A DNA stretch of 56,966 nt, from the NCBI GenBank assembly GCA_018712265.1, contig DVHF01000153.1, forward strand, positions 1 to 56,966, written 5' to 3'. Both the position numbers and the translations under genes were made by a program. Under the pieces are notes generated by a model. The model was not told where the DNA came from. It saw only the letters and a program-made list of their open reading frames with translations, and ran no database searches. The stretch comes from Candidatus Gallacutalibacter pullicola (GTDB taxonomy: Bacteria; Bacillota; Clostridia; Oscillospirales; Acutalibacteraceae). This document shows positions 35,538 to 45,661 of this stretch, one piece after another; positions within the stretch are counted from its first letter, which is position 1, and every line of letters starts with the position of its first letter.

Positions 35538-36419
35538 ATGCAGGTTTTTCGTTTTCAGGAAAGCAAATCGCGCGGGACCGCAGAATTCCCGATCGCCTAT
35601 TATTATATTGATGAAACACATCCCCGGTATCAGATGCCGTGCCACTGGCATACAGAATGTGAGATCGTCCACATCCGGCAGGGTAACTTTACCGCCCGGA
35701 TCGACGATACCGAGTATGCTATGGAGCCGGGGGACACACTTTGGATCCGCGGCGGTGCGCTCCATTCCGGCGTATCCAGGGATTGTGTTTACGAATGTAT
35801 CGTGTTCGATCTCGATCTTCTCCGCACGGATCTGGGAGCCTGCCAGCCGCTTCTGGAGGGACTGCGGCAGAATCTTTCCGAGGTCGTGCCGCTCCTGCCG
35901 CATACCTGTACGGGGATTGTCCGCGCGGCGGAGGATTTGATCCGTTCCGTCCGTGAACAGCCGGTCGGCTATGCTTTTTTAGTGCTGGGCGGGCTGTACC
36001 GTCTGCTTGGTGAAATCCAGCAGGCAGGCTGCATCCGCGCGGCGCGGCCGCAGTTCCCGGCAGCCTATCGTTCCACCGCCGCGCTCAAGCGCGCCCTCTC
36101 CTATATTGAGGAGCATTTCTCCTCGGAGGATCTGACCCTGGACACTCTTGCGCAGGAGGCCGGGCTGAATCCCCGGTACTTCTGCCGTTTTTTTCAGCAG
36201 ATGACGCGAAAATCCCCGATGCAGTATGTCAACTGGTACCGCATCGAGCAGGCCGCGTGGAAGCTTTCCCACACCGACTATTCTGTCACGGAAATTGCGT
36301 TCCAGTGCGGATTTAACGATTTGAGCTATTTTATCCGGTCCTTTAAGAAGCACAAGGGCGTCACCCCGAAGCAGTTCTCCATCAACTACAAAAAGACGGG
36401 AGAGCATTTCTCCGCATAA
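35538..36419 (+). CDS. AraC family transcriptional regulator
   Basis: This 293-residue protein has an N-terminal cupin sensor (MPCHWHTECEIVHIRQGNFT, then EPGDTLWIRGGALHSG) and a C-terminal double helix-turn-helix of AraC type (ALSYIEEHFSSEDLTLDTLA, then ITEIAFQCGF-like EIAFQCGFNDLSYFIRSFKK). It starts at ATG after AGAGGAGG. Its promoter is back-to-back with that of fucI, so it probably senses fucose or a breakdown product and controls fucI. The sensed molecule is inferred, not shown. Confidence 0.93.
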   Translation: MQVFRFQESKSRGTAEFPIAYYYIDETHPRYQMPCHWHTECEIVHIRQGNFTARIDDTEYAMEPGDTLWIRGGALHSGVSRDCVYECIVFDLDLLRTDLGACQPLLEGLRQNLSEVVPLLPHTCTGIVRAAEDLIRSVREQPVGYAFLVLGGLYRLLGEIQQAGCIRAARPQFPAAYRSTAALKRALSYIEEHFSSEDLTLDTLAQEAGLNPRYFCRFFQQMTRKSPMQYVNWYRIEQAAWKLSHTDYSVTEIAFQCGFNDLSYFIRSFKKHKGVTPKQFSINYKKTGEHFSA

Positions 36420-36431
36420 GGAGGAATTTTT

Positions 36432-37046
36432 ATGAAAATATTTATTCGCATTATAACATTTATTATTTTCATCTGCCTTTTAGCCGCCTGCAACGGAAAC
36501 GATCCTGCGGCTCAGGACAGACTTGAAAGGATGCGGGCACTGCATTCAGGACGCACATATGAAGATCCGGAAAAAGGCTTTCAAGAGGTTTATGAGCGTG
36601 ACGAAGCCGACCGCATGGAAAACATTATTTTGTGGAACGATCGGGAGGACGGCACACTCCCCGTCTCTGAATCTTACGATCATATTTACGTTGAAAATGT
36701 CGGGGATGAGGATTTTTCCTACGGAGATACTCAAACTCGTCTGGAATTTTTTGATAATGGTAAATGGTACACGTTTCCCTATCCGGCCAGTATGCATCTT
36801 GATGTTGGCCATATGGTTTCACCCGGAGAAAAATATTTACTCGTTTTTGCGTTTGACTTAGACAAGCTGGAAGTACCGGGACATTACCGTATTGTTTTAG
36901 AGAATCTCTATTTTTCCGAAGAAGCAAACCGGAAATGGCGGGAATATGTAGACACGCACGACGGTAAATATCCTCAATTTGAGTTTATTGCTGAAATCGC
37001 AGAACTGAAATGGACCGCTATCGAGGTTGATGTAATCGACGAATAA
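36432..37046 (+). CDS. Putative lipoprotein of unknown function
   Basis: This 204-residue protein has a lipoprotein signal peptide, with hydrophobic residues 3-17 and the lipobox LLAAC (Cys20). The mature part is acidic, and the region around residues 75-155 (SYDHIYVENVGDEDFSYGD, PYPASMHLDVGHMVSPGEKY) looks like an immunoglobulin-like beta domain found in clostridial lipoproteins. It is richer in A and T than its neighbours, which may point to transfer. It follows araC by 12 bases and ends at a strong terminator. Confidence 0.82.
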   Translation: MKIFIRIITFIIFICLLAACNGNDPAAQDRLERMRALHSGRTYEDPEKGFQEVYERDEADRMENIILWNDREDGTLPVSESYDHIYVENVGDEDFSYGDTQTRLEFFDNGKWYTFPYPASMHLDVGHMVSPGEKYLLVFAFDLDKLEVPGHYRIVLENLYFSEEANRKWREYVDTHDGKYPQFEFIAEIAELKWTAIEVDVIDE

Positions 37047-37085
37047 AAGTCCGGTGCGGAAGCTTACCCTCCGCGCCGGACTTTT
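37045..37085 (+). terminator. Terminator after the lipoprotein gene
   Basis: AAGTCCGG with CCGGACTT, extended by TGCGGA and TCCGCG, forms a long GC stem followed by TTTTATTCT. The stop codon TAA touches its left arm. Confidence 0.85.
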
Positions 37086-37117
37086 ATTCTGCTCATATAA
37101 AAATATGCTTTCCCCAG

Positions 37118-37222
37118 CCGGCCTCCCACCGCGACAGAGTGTGAAAGGTTATCGCAATTTCCGCGAAGGTTACGACGCGCGGCGCATTTTGCTCACCGCA
37201 GGTGCGCGCAGGTTTAGCCTGC
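37118..37222. repeat. Family A repeat, minus orientation
   Basis: The copy contains CACCGCGACAGAGTGTGAAA, TTACGACGCGCGGCGCATTT, GCTCACCGCAGGTGCG and the palindrome CAGGTTTAGCCTG (37209-37221), which has a G-T pair. It directly abuts a family B copy, so the two families are joined head to tail. Confidence 0.78.
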
Positions 37223-37383
37223 CGCAAAGGCGTTCCAGCCCACCATCCACTGGATGGTGGGCTTTCACTGTTTGCTTACCTTTTTGGGGAACGCTTCGCG
37301 TTCCTCTTTGCCTATGGGGGCTTCTCGCCCCCATACCCCGTCGCAAGCTTTTGAAAAAGCTTGAGCAAAACTTTTATGTTGTT
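37222..37383. repeat. Family B repeat, copy 3, minus orientation, docked at the capD stop
   Basis: On the minus strand it starts over the stop codon (ACATAAAAGTTTTGC) and continues with AAGCTTTTTCAAAAGCTT (37345-37362), a TATGGGGGC hairpin, GGAACGCGAAGCGTTCC, and arms AGCCCACCATCC and GGATGGTGGGCT (37237-37263). It is very like copy 2 but with paired changes in two stems. No gene is seen in 37047-37373. Confidence 0.87.
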
Positions 37384-39326
37384 GTGCTCGGTGTGTTATC
37401 TTGAGCCAATGCGTCCGTTTCCTCCGCGTGCCCCGAATAATTCGGAACCAGATTATGGATAACCTCCATCATCCTCACGTTGTCCACCCCCGCGTATTTG
37501 CGCAGCTTCTCCAAATCCGCGAGGAACGTCTCCTCATTAAACGGGATCGGCGTGCCGATGTAAATCAGCTTATGCGCCGTCTTTTCACAGCCGCCCTCGC
37601 TGTCGAGCAGCAGCTCCTCATACAGTTTTTCACCCGGCCGCAGTCCCGTGTAGACAATCTTGATGTCCTGATCCGGTTCCAGACCGGAAAGACGGATCAG
37701 GTTGCGGGCCAGATCGACGATCTTCACCGGCTCGCCCATGTCGAGGATGAAGATCTCCCCACCCTTCGCCATGCCGCCCGCCTGAATCACCAGACGCGCC
37801 GCCTCCGGGATCGTCATGAAGTAGCGGATAATATCCGGGTGCGTCACCGTCACCGGACCGCCCGCCGCAATCTGCCGCTTGAACAGCGGGATCACGCTCC
37901 CGTTGCTCCCCAGCACGTTTCCGAAACGCACCGCGACATATTCCGTATGTGCTGAATGGCGGCTGCAATACTGAATAATCAGCTCGCAGATTCGCTTGGT
38001 CGCGCCCATCACGTTCGTCGGGTTGACCGCCTTGTCGGTGGAAATCAATACCATACGGCGCGCGCCGTACTTGTCCGCGGCCTGCGCGACGTTCAGCGTG
38101 CCGAATACGTTGTTCTTCACAGCCTCGCCCGGGCTGAGCTCCATTAGCGGGACGTGCTTATGCGCCGCCGCGTGGAACACCACATCCGGACGGCAGACCT
38201 CAAACACGTGCTCAATGCGCGCCTTGTCGCGCACAGAACCGATCAGGACCTCCAGATTGAGATCCGGGAAATTCATCAGCAGTTCGTTTTGGAGATCGTA
38301 GGCGTTGTTTTCGTAAATATCGAAGATGATAAGCTTCTTGGGACGGAAGTACACAATTTGCCGGCAAAGCTCCGAACCGATCGAGCCGCCCCCGCCCGTG
38401 ACAAGCACCGTTCTGTCGCGCAGATAGCCGCTGATCTCCTCCACGTTCAGCTTGATCTCGTCGCGGCCCAGCAGGTCGGTGATATCCACATCGCGCAAAG
38501 AGACGTGCCCGGCCTCGTTTTTCTCGATCATCTCGTAAAGTGCCGGGACTGTTTTCAGCTGACAGCCGGTTTTCGCGCAGATGCTCAGGATATCCTGCTG
38601 ATCCTTCTTGCGACTCGACGGCATTGCCAGCACGATCTGATCCACATTGTACCGCGTGGCGATCCTCGGGATGCTCTCACGTCCCCCGGCCACACGCACG
38701 CCGTGGATCCGGATGCCGCGCTTTGCCTTGTCGTCGTCGATGGCCACCACCGGGATCCCCTTGCTCTCCGGGGCGCTTTTCATCTCCTTGATGACCATAG
38801 AGCCCATTTCCCCGGCGCCGACTACCATGACGCGGTTGAACTCCGACTTATCGCGCGTGCCGCCCAGCTGCTTGCGGCGGATGCGGCGGACAATGCGGAA
38901 GCTGAACCGGAAAAAGCCGATAAAGAACAGGGAAAGCAGATAGCCGATTACGTACACGCCGTTCGGGAAACGCGGGTCTCCCAGCGCGTATCCCATAAGG
39001 ACAACTATAATATTAGCGGCCGTTACGCCGAAAAAGATTTGGAGCAGCTCATCCAGACTGGCAAACTGCCACATGGTGCTGTAAAATTTCACCACGGCAA
39101 ACACGCACACACATGCCAGCACACACCACGGCATCAGCTGGTGGAACGACTCCCAATAGTAACTCGGGACACCCCGGGATACGGAAAAGCCTTCCACAAC
39201 CTCCCATGTCTGGCGGATTCCGTCAAAGCGGATGATAAACGCAAGAAAATAGCTCAGATACATCCCAAAAATATCTACCAATATTTGCGGGAGAGCATGG
39301 ATCAGGCTTACTTTTCTGTTTCTCAT
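37374..39326 (-). CDS. CapD/WbpM-like membrane UDP-sugar 4,6-dehydratase
   Basis: This 650-residue protein has four membrane segments (residues about 12-30, 50-70, 80-100, 105-125), a CoA-binding-like domain (RVMVVGAGEMGSMVIKE), and an NAD-dependent short-chain dehydrogenase domain with VTGGGGSIGSELCRQ (about 309-323). The catalytic Tyr-x-x-x-Lys is replaced by MGATK in STDKAVNPTNVMGATKR, as in known UDP-GlcNAc 4,6-dehydratases of this class. It makes precursors for surface glycans. It stands alone here; no glycosyltransferases are near. The stop is repeat-encoded. Confidence 0.93.
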   Translation of the reverse strand: MRNRKVSLIHALPQILVDIFGMYLSYFLAFIIRFDGIRQTWEVVEGFSVSRGVPSYYWESFHQLMPWCVLACVCVFAVVKFYSTMWQFASLDELLQIFFGVTAANIIVVLMGYALGDPRFPNGVYVIGYLLSLFFIGFFRFSFRIVRRIRRKQLGGTRDKSEFNRVMVVGAGEMGSMVIKEMKSAPESKGIPVVAIDDDKAKRGIRIHGVRVAGGRESIPRIATRYNVDQIVLAMPSSRKKDQQDILSICAKTGCQLKTVPALYEMIEKNEAGHVSLRDVDITDLLGRDEIKLNVEEISGYLRDRTVLVTGGGGSIGSELCRQIVYFRPKKLIIFDIYENNAYDLQNELLMNFPDLNLEVLIGSVRDKARIEHVFEVCRPDVVFHAAAHKHVPLMELSPGEAVKNNVFGTLNVAQAADKYGARRMVLISTDKAVNPTNVMGATKRICELIIQYCSRHSAHTEYVAVRFGNVLGSNGSVIPLFKRQIAAGGPVTVTHPDIIRYFMTIPEAARLVIQAGGMAKGGEIFILDMGEPVKIVDLARNLIRLSGLEPDQDIKIVYTGLRPGEKLYEELLLDSEGGCEKTAHKLIYIGTPIPFNEETFLADLEKLRKYAGVDNVRMMEVIHNLVPNYSGHAEETDALAQDNTPSTTT

Positions 39327-39516
39327 GAAGAATTACCCCTATATACAACCGTTTATTTTTACTCATATGACTTTGAGTATATCACAAATGAAGAAAAAAA
39401 TAAACAGCCTTTTTTATACAAAATTAAAATTTCGCACTGCCAGCCTTACAGATTCCGCCTGACTGCATCAGTGGAATATTTTGGCTTCCTCTTCGTTTTG
39501 TCCCCATAAAACGCGA

Positions 39517-41532
<2,016 letters not shown>

Positions 41533-41587
41533 TTATTATACATCCTTTCGGGTTAAATTCCTATCATATTTTAGGGAAAATTTGCAG

Positions 41588-41665
41588 GGGATATGTGAAA
41601 AGTCAAAAATGCTGGAAAATTCACTGAAAAATGACGGAAACAAAGCTGTGAATTCTCCTGCAATG
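41588..41665. repeat. Degenerate relative of the MITE-like element
   Basis: AAAAGTCAAAAATGCTGGAA and AATTCACTGAAAAATGACGG resemble the interior of the element at 35257-35424. Clear terminal repeats are missing. It lies in the gap between ligA and the carboxyltransferase operon; nothing else is recognised there. Confidence 0.5.
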
Positions 41666-41790
41666 CCTCTGGCCGCGGAAAGCGTCCAGAGGCACAGAGG
41701 CTGTCTCTCAGACAAATTTCGGACGTGCCCTCTAATCAGGCATACGAAAGGGCCCGGCATTTCGCCGGGCCCTGATGATTTTTAGGAAAT

Positions 41791-43191
41791 TCAGACGGGG
41801 TGAACCATCTTGGCAGCATCGCCATGCTTGCTGTCCACGCCGTATTTCTTGTCGCGGCGCTTCTTGAAGAAGTCCGTCGCCACCTTCGGGAACTGCGCAT
41901 AGGAGAGGACGTCCTCGTCCTGCTCGATCCATTCAGCGCATTCCTTGCGCAGCGTCTCAAGCTCCGGCTCAAGCAGGTCTGCCGGACGGCAGGTGATCGG
42001 CTCCTCGTCACCGATGATCTTCTTGCGGAATTCCGGATCAATCGGCATCGGCGTGGTGCCGTACTTACCGGCAACAAGGCCCTTGAACTCGTTGGTGCAC
42101 ATCTTATAGCGTTCGCCCATAATTACGTTGAACACAGCCTGCGTACCGACGATCTGGGAGGTCGGGGTAACGAGCGGCGGATAACCGGAATCCTCGCGCA
42201 CGCGCGGAACCTCCTGCAGAACCTCCTCCAGCTTGTCCGCCTTGCCGGCGTCCTTGAGCTGCTTGAGCAGGTTGGAGAGCATACCGCCCGGAACCTGATA
42301 GACCAGCGCCTTTGTGTTGGTGGCAAGCATACTCTGATCGAGCAGGCCGCTGTCGATATACTTCTTGCGCAGGCCCATGAAGTACTCACGGATCTCGTTG
42401 AGCAGCATCAGATCGAGGCCGGTGTCATACTCCGTGCCCTGAAGCGCGGCAACCATCGACTCCGTCGGCGCATGGGACGTACCCAGCGCAAGCGGGGACA
42501 TCGCGGTATCCACTACATCCGCGCCGGCTTCGATGCCCTTCATCAGGCACATGCTCGCCAGGCCGGAGGTGTAGTGCGTATGGATCTGGATCGGCAGATC
42601 CACAGCCGCTTTGATATCCTTCACGAGGCTGTATGTGTTGTACGGCGTGAGCAGAGCCGCCATATCCTTCAGGCAGATGGAATCTGCGCCGGCATCAGCA
42701 ATCTGCTTGGCGTACTTCACGTAGTAATCATTCGTAAAGACCGGGCCGGTGGTGTAGGAAATCGCTACCTGAACATGAGCGCCTTCCTTCTTGGCGGCCT
42801 TGATCGCGGTCTGGAGGTTCTTGATATCGTTCAGCGCGTCGAAGATACGGATGATGTCCATACCGTTCGCCACGGTTTTCTGCACGAAATATTCCAGCAC
42901 ATCGTCCGCATAGTGACGGTAGCCCAGCATATTCTGGCCGCGGAACAGCATCTGCAGCTTGGTGTTCGGGCAGTGCTTGCGGATGGTGCGCAGGCGCTCC
43001 CACGGATCCTCGTTGAGGAAGCGCAGGCAGGAATCGAACGTCGCGCCGCCCCAGCATTCCAGGGAGTGGAATCCGACCTTGTCCATCTTATCCAGAATCG
43101 GAAGCATGTCCTCGATCGGCATACGCGTCGCGATCAGCGACTGGTGCGCGTCACGGAGCGTTGTATCTGTAATGCCAATTTTTTTTGCCAT
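41791..43191 (-). CDS. Oxaloacetate decarboxylase alpha / pyruvate carboxylase B-type carboxyltransferase
   Basis: This 466-residue protein has the pyruvate/oxaloacetate carboxyltransferase barrel: GITDTTLRDAHQSLIATRM, ECWGGATFDSCLRFL, MLFRGQNMLGYRHYADD, ICLKDMAALL (metal-site carboxylated Lys) and HTHYTSGLASM. It lacks a fused biotin domain, which is the separate gene next upstream. It moves carboxyl between biotin and pyruvate/oxaloacetate. It corresponds to the 5S subunit of transcarboxylase or the alpha subunit of the sodium-pump decarboxylase. No membrane beta subunit is present nearby. Confidence 0.93.
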   Translation of the reverse strand: MAKKIGITDTTLRDAHQSLIATRMPIEDMLPILDKMDKVGFHSLECWGGATFDSCLRFLNEDPWERLRTIRKHCPNTKLQMLFRGQNMLGYRHYADDVLEYFVQKTVANGMDIIRIFDALNDIKNLQTAIKAAKKEGAHVQVAISYTTGPVFTNDYYVKYAKQIADAGADSICLKDMAALLTPYNTYSLVKDIKAAVDLPIQIHTHYTSGLASMCLMKGIEAGADVVDTAMSPLALGTSHAPTESMVAALQGTEYDTGLDLMLLNEIREYFMGLRKKYIDSGLLDQSMLATNTKALVYQVPGGMLSNLLKQLKDAGKADKLEEVLQEVPRVREDSGYPPLVTPTSQIVGTQAVFNVIMGERYKMCTNEFKGLVAGKYGTTPMPIDPEFRKKIIGDEEPITCRPADLLEPELETLRKECAEWIEQDEDVLSYAQFPKVATDFFKKRRDKKYGVDSKHGDAAKMVHPV

Positions 43192-43205
43192 GTCTGCGTA
43201 CCCCC

Positions 43206-43628
43206 TTACTGGAGGGAAACAAGCGGAGAACCGGAGTCAACACTGTCTCCCTTGTTCACATGGATAGCGGCGACAGTAGCGTCGTGCGGAGCCATGATCT
43301 CGTTTTCCATCTTCATAGCCTCAAGAACAACAAGGACGTCGCCCTTCTTGATAGCCTTGCCGGGCTCTACATTGACAGAAACGATGGTGCCAGGCATCGG
43401 AGAGGAAATGACCTCTGCGCCAGCCGCCGGAGCAGGAGCGGCAGCGGGGGCAGGAGCAGCCGCGGGAGCGGGAGCCGCTGCCGGAGCAGGAGCTGCAGCA
43501 GGAGCCGGGGCAGCAGCAACGGGAGCGGGAGCAGCTGCAGGAGCAGCTGCCGGAGCCGCGTAACCGCCGACTTCCTCAACCTGTACATCATAAGCTGTAC
43601 CATTTACTGTAATCTTAAGGTTTTTCAT
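43206..43628 (-). CDS. Biotin carrier protein with Ala-Pro linker
   Basis: This 140-residue protein has a short N-terminal part (MKNLKITVNGTAYDVQVEEV), a flexible Ala/Pro repeat linker (residues 24-69), and a biotinyl domain with VLEAMKMENE (Lys106 biotinylated). It shuttles carboxyl groups between the two carboxyltransferases of the operon. The linker is encoded by a short tandem repeat (GGAGCAGG-like codons), which may vary in length. Confidence 0.95.
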   Translation of the reverse strand: MKNLKITVNGTAYDVQVEEVGGYAAPAAAPAAAPAPVAAAPAPAAAPAPAAAPAPAAAPAPAAAPAPAAGAEVISSPMPGTIVSVNVEPGKAIKKGDVLVVLEAMKMENEIMAPHDATVAAIHVNKGDSVDSGSPLVSLQ

Positions 43629-43674
43629 TTTCTTTATCCTCCTAAAGATTTATGGAACATTCCTGAAACAGAAA

Positions 43675-45033
43675 TTACATCTGGATATTTGCGTGCTTCT
43701 TGGGCAGTCTGGAAACGCGCTTGCCGGACAGCATTTCGAGGTTGGCGACTACCTTTGCGCGGGTCTCCGCGGGAAGGATAACGTCCTCCACATAGCCCTC
43801 TGCCGCTGCCTTGAACGGGCAGGCTTCCTTTTCCTTATACTCCGCGATCAGCTTCTTGCGATCCTCGATCGGGTTGGAGGAACCAGCCAGACGGTCGTTC
43901 CAGAGGAACATCGCGCCGGTTGCCGGGGAGATCGGGGAAACAGCTGCGCTTGCCCATGCCATTGTGACGTCGGCAGCCGCGCCGCGGCCAGCCACCGCCA
44001 TGTACACCGGGCCGTAGGCCTCGCCGGTCACAACGGTAACCTTGGCTGTCGTCGCCTCGGAATAGGAGCTGGAAAGCTTGGACGCCTCGCGCAGGGAGGT
44101 GAATCCCGCCGCATTGACAAACGAAACAACCGGGATCGCGAACGCATCGCAGAAACGGACAAATCTCGCGGCCTTTGCGCACGCGTCGGCGTCAATCTCG
44201 CCCTCGTAGGCGACAAGGCCCGCCGTGGAGCCCGCAACCTGTGCGATCCCCGTAACAACAGCCGTACCGAACTGCGCGCCAAGCTCAACGAACGTATCGT
44301 CATCAGCAACGGCGGAGATGACATCCTTCGCGGAAGCGCCGGCAGCAAGCGGAGCTGCGCTGCTCATGCCAAGCACATCCACCACCGGAGCGCCGGTCAG
44401 GTTATTCGCCGGGAGGGAGGTAACCAGAGCGCGAACCTTTGCGATCGCCTCGTCCTCAGTCTCTGTCACGATGTGGCACACGCCGATCTTCGCGGCTTCA
44501 TCCGCGGAACCGTCAGCGCCGCCCGTCTCGATAGTAAGCTCTGCTTTCTTGGACATCACAACGATATCGGAACCCGCCGCAATCATGGCAGATGTGCCGA
44601 TGCACGGACCGAGCACCAGTGCGATCTGCGGGACAACGCCGGAAAGGTTATTGCTGTGGAGAAGAATTTCACCGTAGGCAGCAACCATATCTCCGCCCTC
44701 ATTAAGGCGGCCGCCGATGGAATCGTAAATTCCAATGACCGGAGCACCGGTCTTTACAGCCAGATCGTAGACCTTCTTGATTTTGGAAGCCTGAGCTTTG
44801 GACATTGCACCGCCGTCAACGTCGCTGTTCTGCGCGAATACGTAGGCCGGGCAGCCCTCAATCGTACCGAAGCCTACAATTGCTTCAGCGGGCTTATCGC
44901 CGGACTTTGCGAAAGCGTCGATCTCATTAAAGGTCCCTTCATCAAACAGAAGGCTGATACGCTTGTACGCACTCGTATTTTTTGCCGCATCACGAGAAGT
45001 TTGCAGTAATTCCGTATTGCTGGCAAGACTCAT
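43675..45033 (-). CDS. Acyl-CoA carboxyltransferase subunit (methylmalonyl-CoA decarboxylase alpha-like)
   Basis: This 452-residue protein has two crotonase-like carboxyltransferase halves. The first has GTIEGCPAYVFAQNSDVDGG and IYDSIGGRLNEGGDMV; the second has VTGIAQVAGSTAGLVAYEGE and SFVNAAGFTSLREASKL, with AGRGAAADVTMAWASAAVSP. It is shorter than the usual MmdA/12S subunit (about 510). Start MSLASN at 45033 follows GGAGGAATC. It heads the operon and has a clear promoter. The acyl-CoA is unknown. Confidence 0.88.
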   Translation of the reverse strand: MSLASNTELLQTSRDAAKNTSAYKRISLLFDEGTFNEIDAFAKSGDKPAEAIVGFGTIEGCPAYVFAQNSDVDGGAMSKAQASKIKKVYDLAVKTGAPVIGIYDSIGGRLNEGGDMVAAYGEILLHSNNLSGVVPQIALVLGPCIGTSAMIAAGSDIVVMSKKAELTIETGGADGSADEAAKIGVCHIVTETEDEAIAKVRALVTSLPANNLTGAPVVDVLGMSSAAPLAAGASAKDVISAVADDDTFVELGAQFGTAVVTGIAQVAGSTAGLVAYEGEIDADACAKAARFVRFCDAFAIPVVSFVNAAGFTSLREASKLSSSYSEATTAKVTVVTGEAYGPVYMAVAGRGAAADVTMAWASAAVSPISPATGAMFLWNDRLAGSSNPIEDRKKLIAEYKEKEACPFKAAAEGYVEDVILPAETRAKVVANLEMLSGKRVSRLPKKHANIQM

Positions 45034-45161
45034 TATTGATTCCTCCATTTCTTTTGCTCCAGACCAAACCAGACAGGCCTTTTCCCCGGTACTGCTTATT
45101 CGGCTGCGGGAAACCAACCGTCATTTCCTCATAGCATGGCCCTACAAAATAATCAACTATT

Positions 45162-45190
45162 ATTATAAGCGATTGATCCAAAATTGACAA
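45162..45190 (-). promoter_or_regulatory. Sigma-A promoter of the carboxyltransferase operon
   Basis: TTGTCA (45185-45190) and TATAAT (45162-45167) are 17 bases apart on the minus strand. The leader is about 120 bases; I do not recognise a riboswitch in it. Confidence 0.8.
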
Positions 45191-45244
45191 GATCCTGACA
45201 AATAAAAATTGAAAAACTCCGGCATTTTTTCTGTAAAATTATAA

Positions 45245-45280
45245 CGGCGCGTGCGCGTTCCGGGTACGGGCTCAGCCTGT
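45245..45280. repeat. Partial family A repeat
   Basis: GGCGCGTGCGCGTTCCG and the weak palindrome GGGCTCAGCCTG resemble the palindrome end of family A. The TGA stop of the gene at 45272 is inside the palindrome. Confidence 0.5.
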
Positions 45281-45661
45281 AACATGGACAATATGTATCA
45301 GGTCGATTGTCACGATCCCGTTTTCACCCGTAAATCCAAGGGGACGCAGTATCGGCTCGATCGCTGGAATGTGGGAAGAGATCCGGTAGGCGCCGTGGTT
45401 CGCGCCGTATGACGCCGCCGCCCGCATCAGAAAATCCGCAAGGAACGCATCCTCCGGCGACAGCCTGTCCGCTGGGGCCGCACCCCCAAGCTCCATTGCG
45501 AGCATCCGCAAAACGGAGGACTTTATATCCACTGCCACCCAGCCAAGCTGCTTGTCCGCTTCCGTCAGCAGAAGGATCTGTGCGTCAGCGCCGGCCTCCG
45601 GAACGCCGCGCAGAATTGCCGCGCGGGCGTCTGCGTCCTTGATAGGGCTCACCTGAAGCAT
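45272..45661 (-). CDS. Protein of unknown function, GNAT-like C-terminus
   Basis: This 129-residue protein starts MLQVSPIKDADARAAIL after GGAGGGGGGAATC. It contains LLTEADKQLGWVAVDI, MRAAASYGANHGAYRISSHI and a LRPLGFTGENG end that recall an acetyltransferase fold without a clear coenzyme A loop. I cannot assign a function. The start lies inside rluB, overlapping by 77 bases in another frame. Its stop lies in a repeat palindrome. Confidence 0.65.
   Translation of the reverse strand: MLQVSPIKDADARAAILRGVPEAGADAQILLLTEADKQLGWVAVDIKSSVLRMLAMELGGAAPADRLSPEDAFLADFLMRAAASYGANHGAYRISSHIPAIEPILRPLGFTGENGIVTIDLIHIVHVTG

Noticed and set aside
37374-39326. Inactivated CapD-like enzyme because the catalytic Tyr is Met
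   Set aside because: Met at this position with a retained Lys is normal for this membrane dehydratase class.
39327-39516. Promoter for the CapD-like gene
   Set aside because: TATACT is present but without a convincing -35 box at the right distance.
45034-45160. Riboswitch in the carboxyltransferase leader
   Set aside because: The leader is short and shows no fold I can match to a known class.
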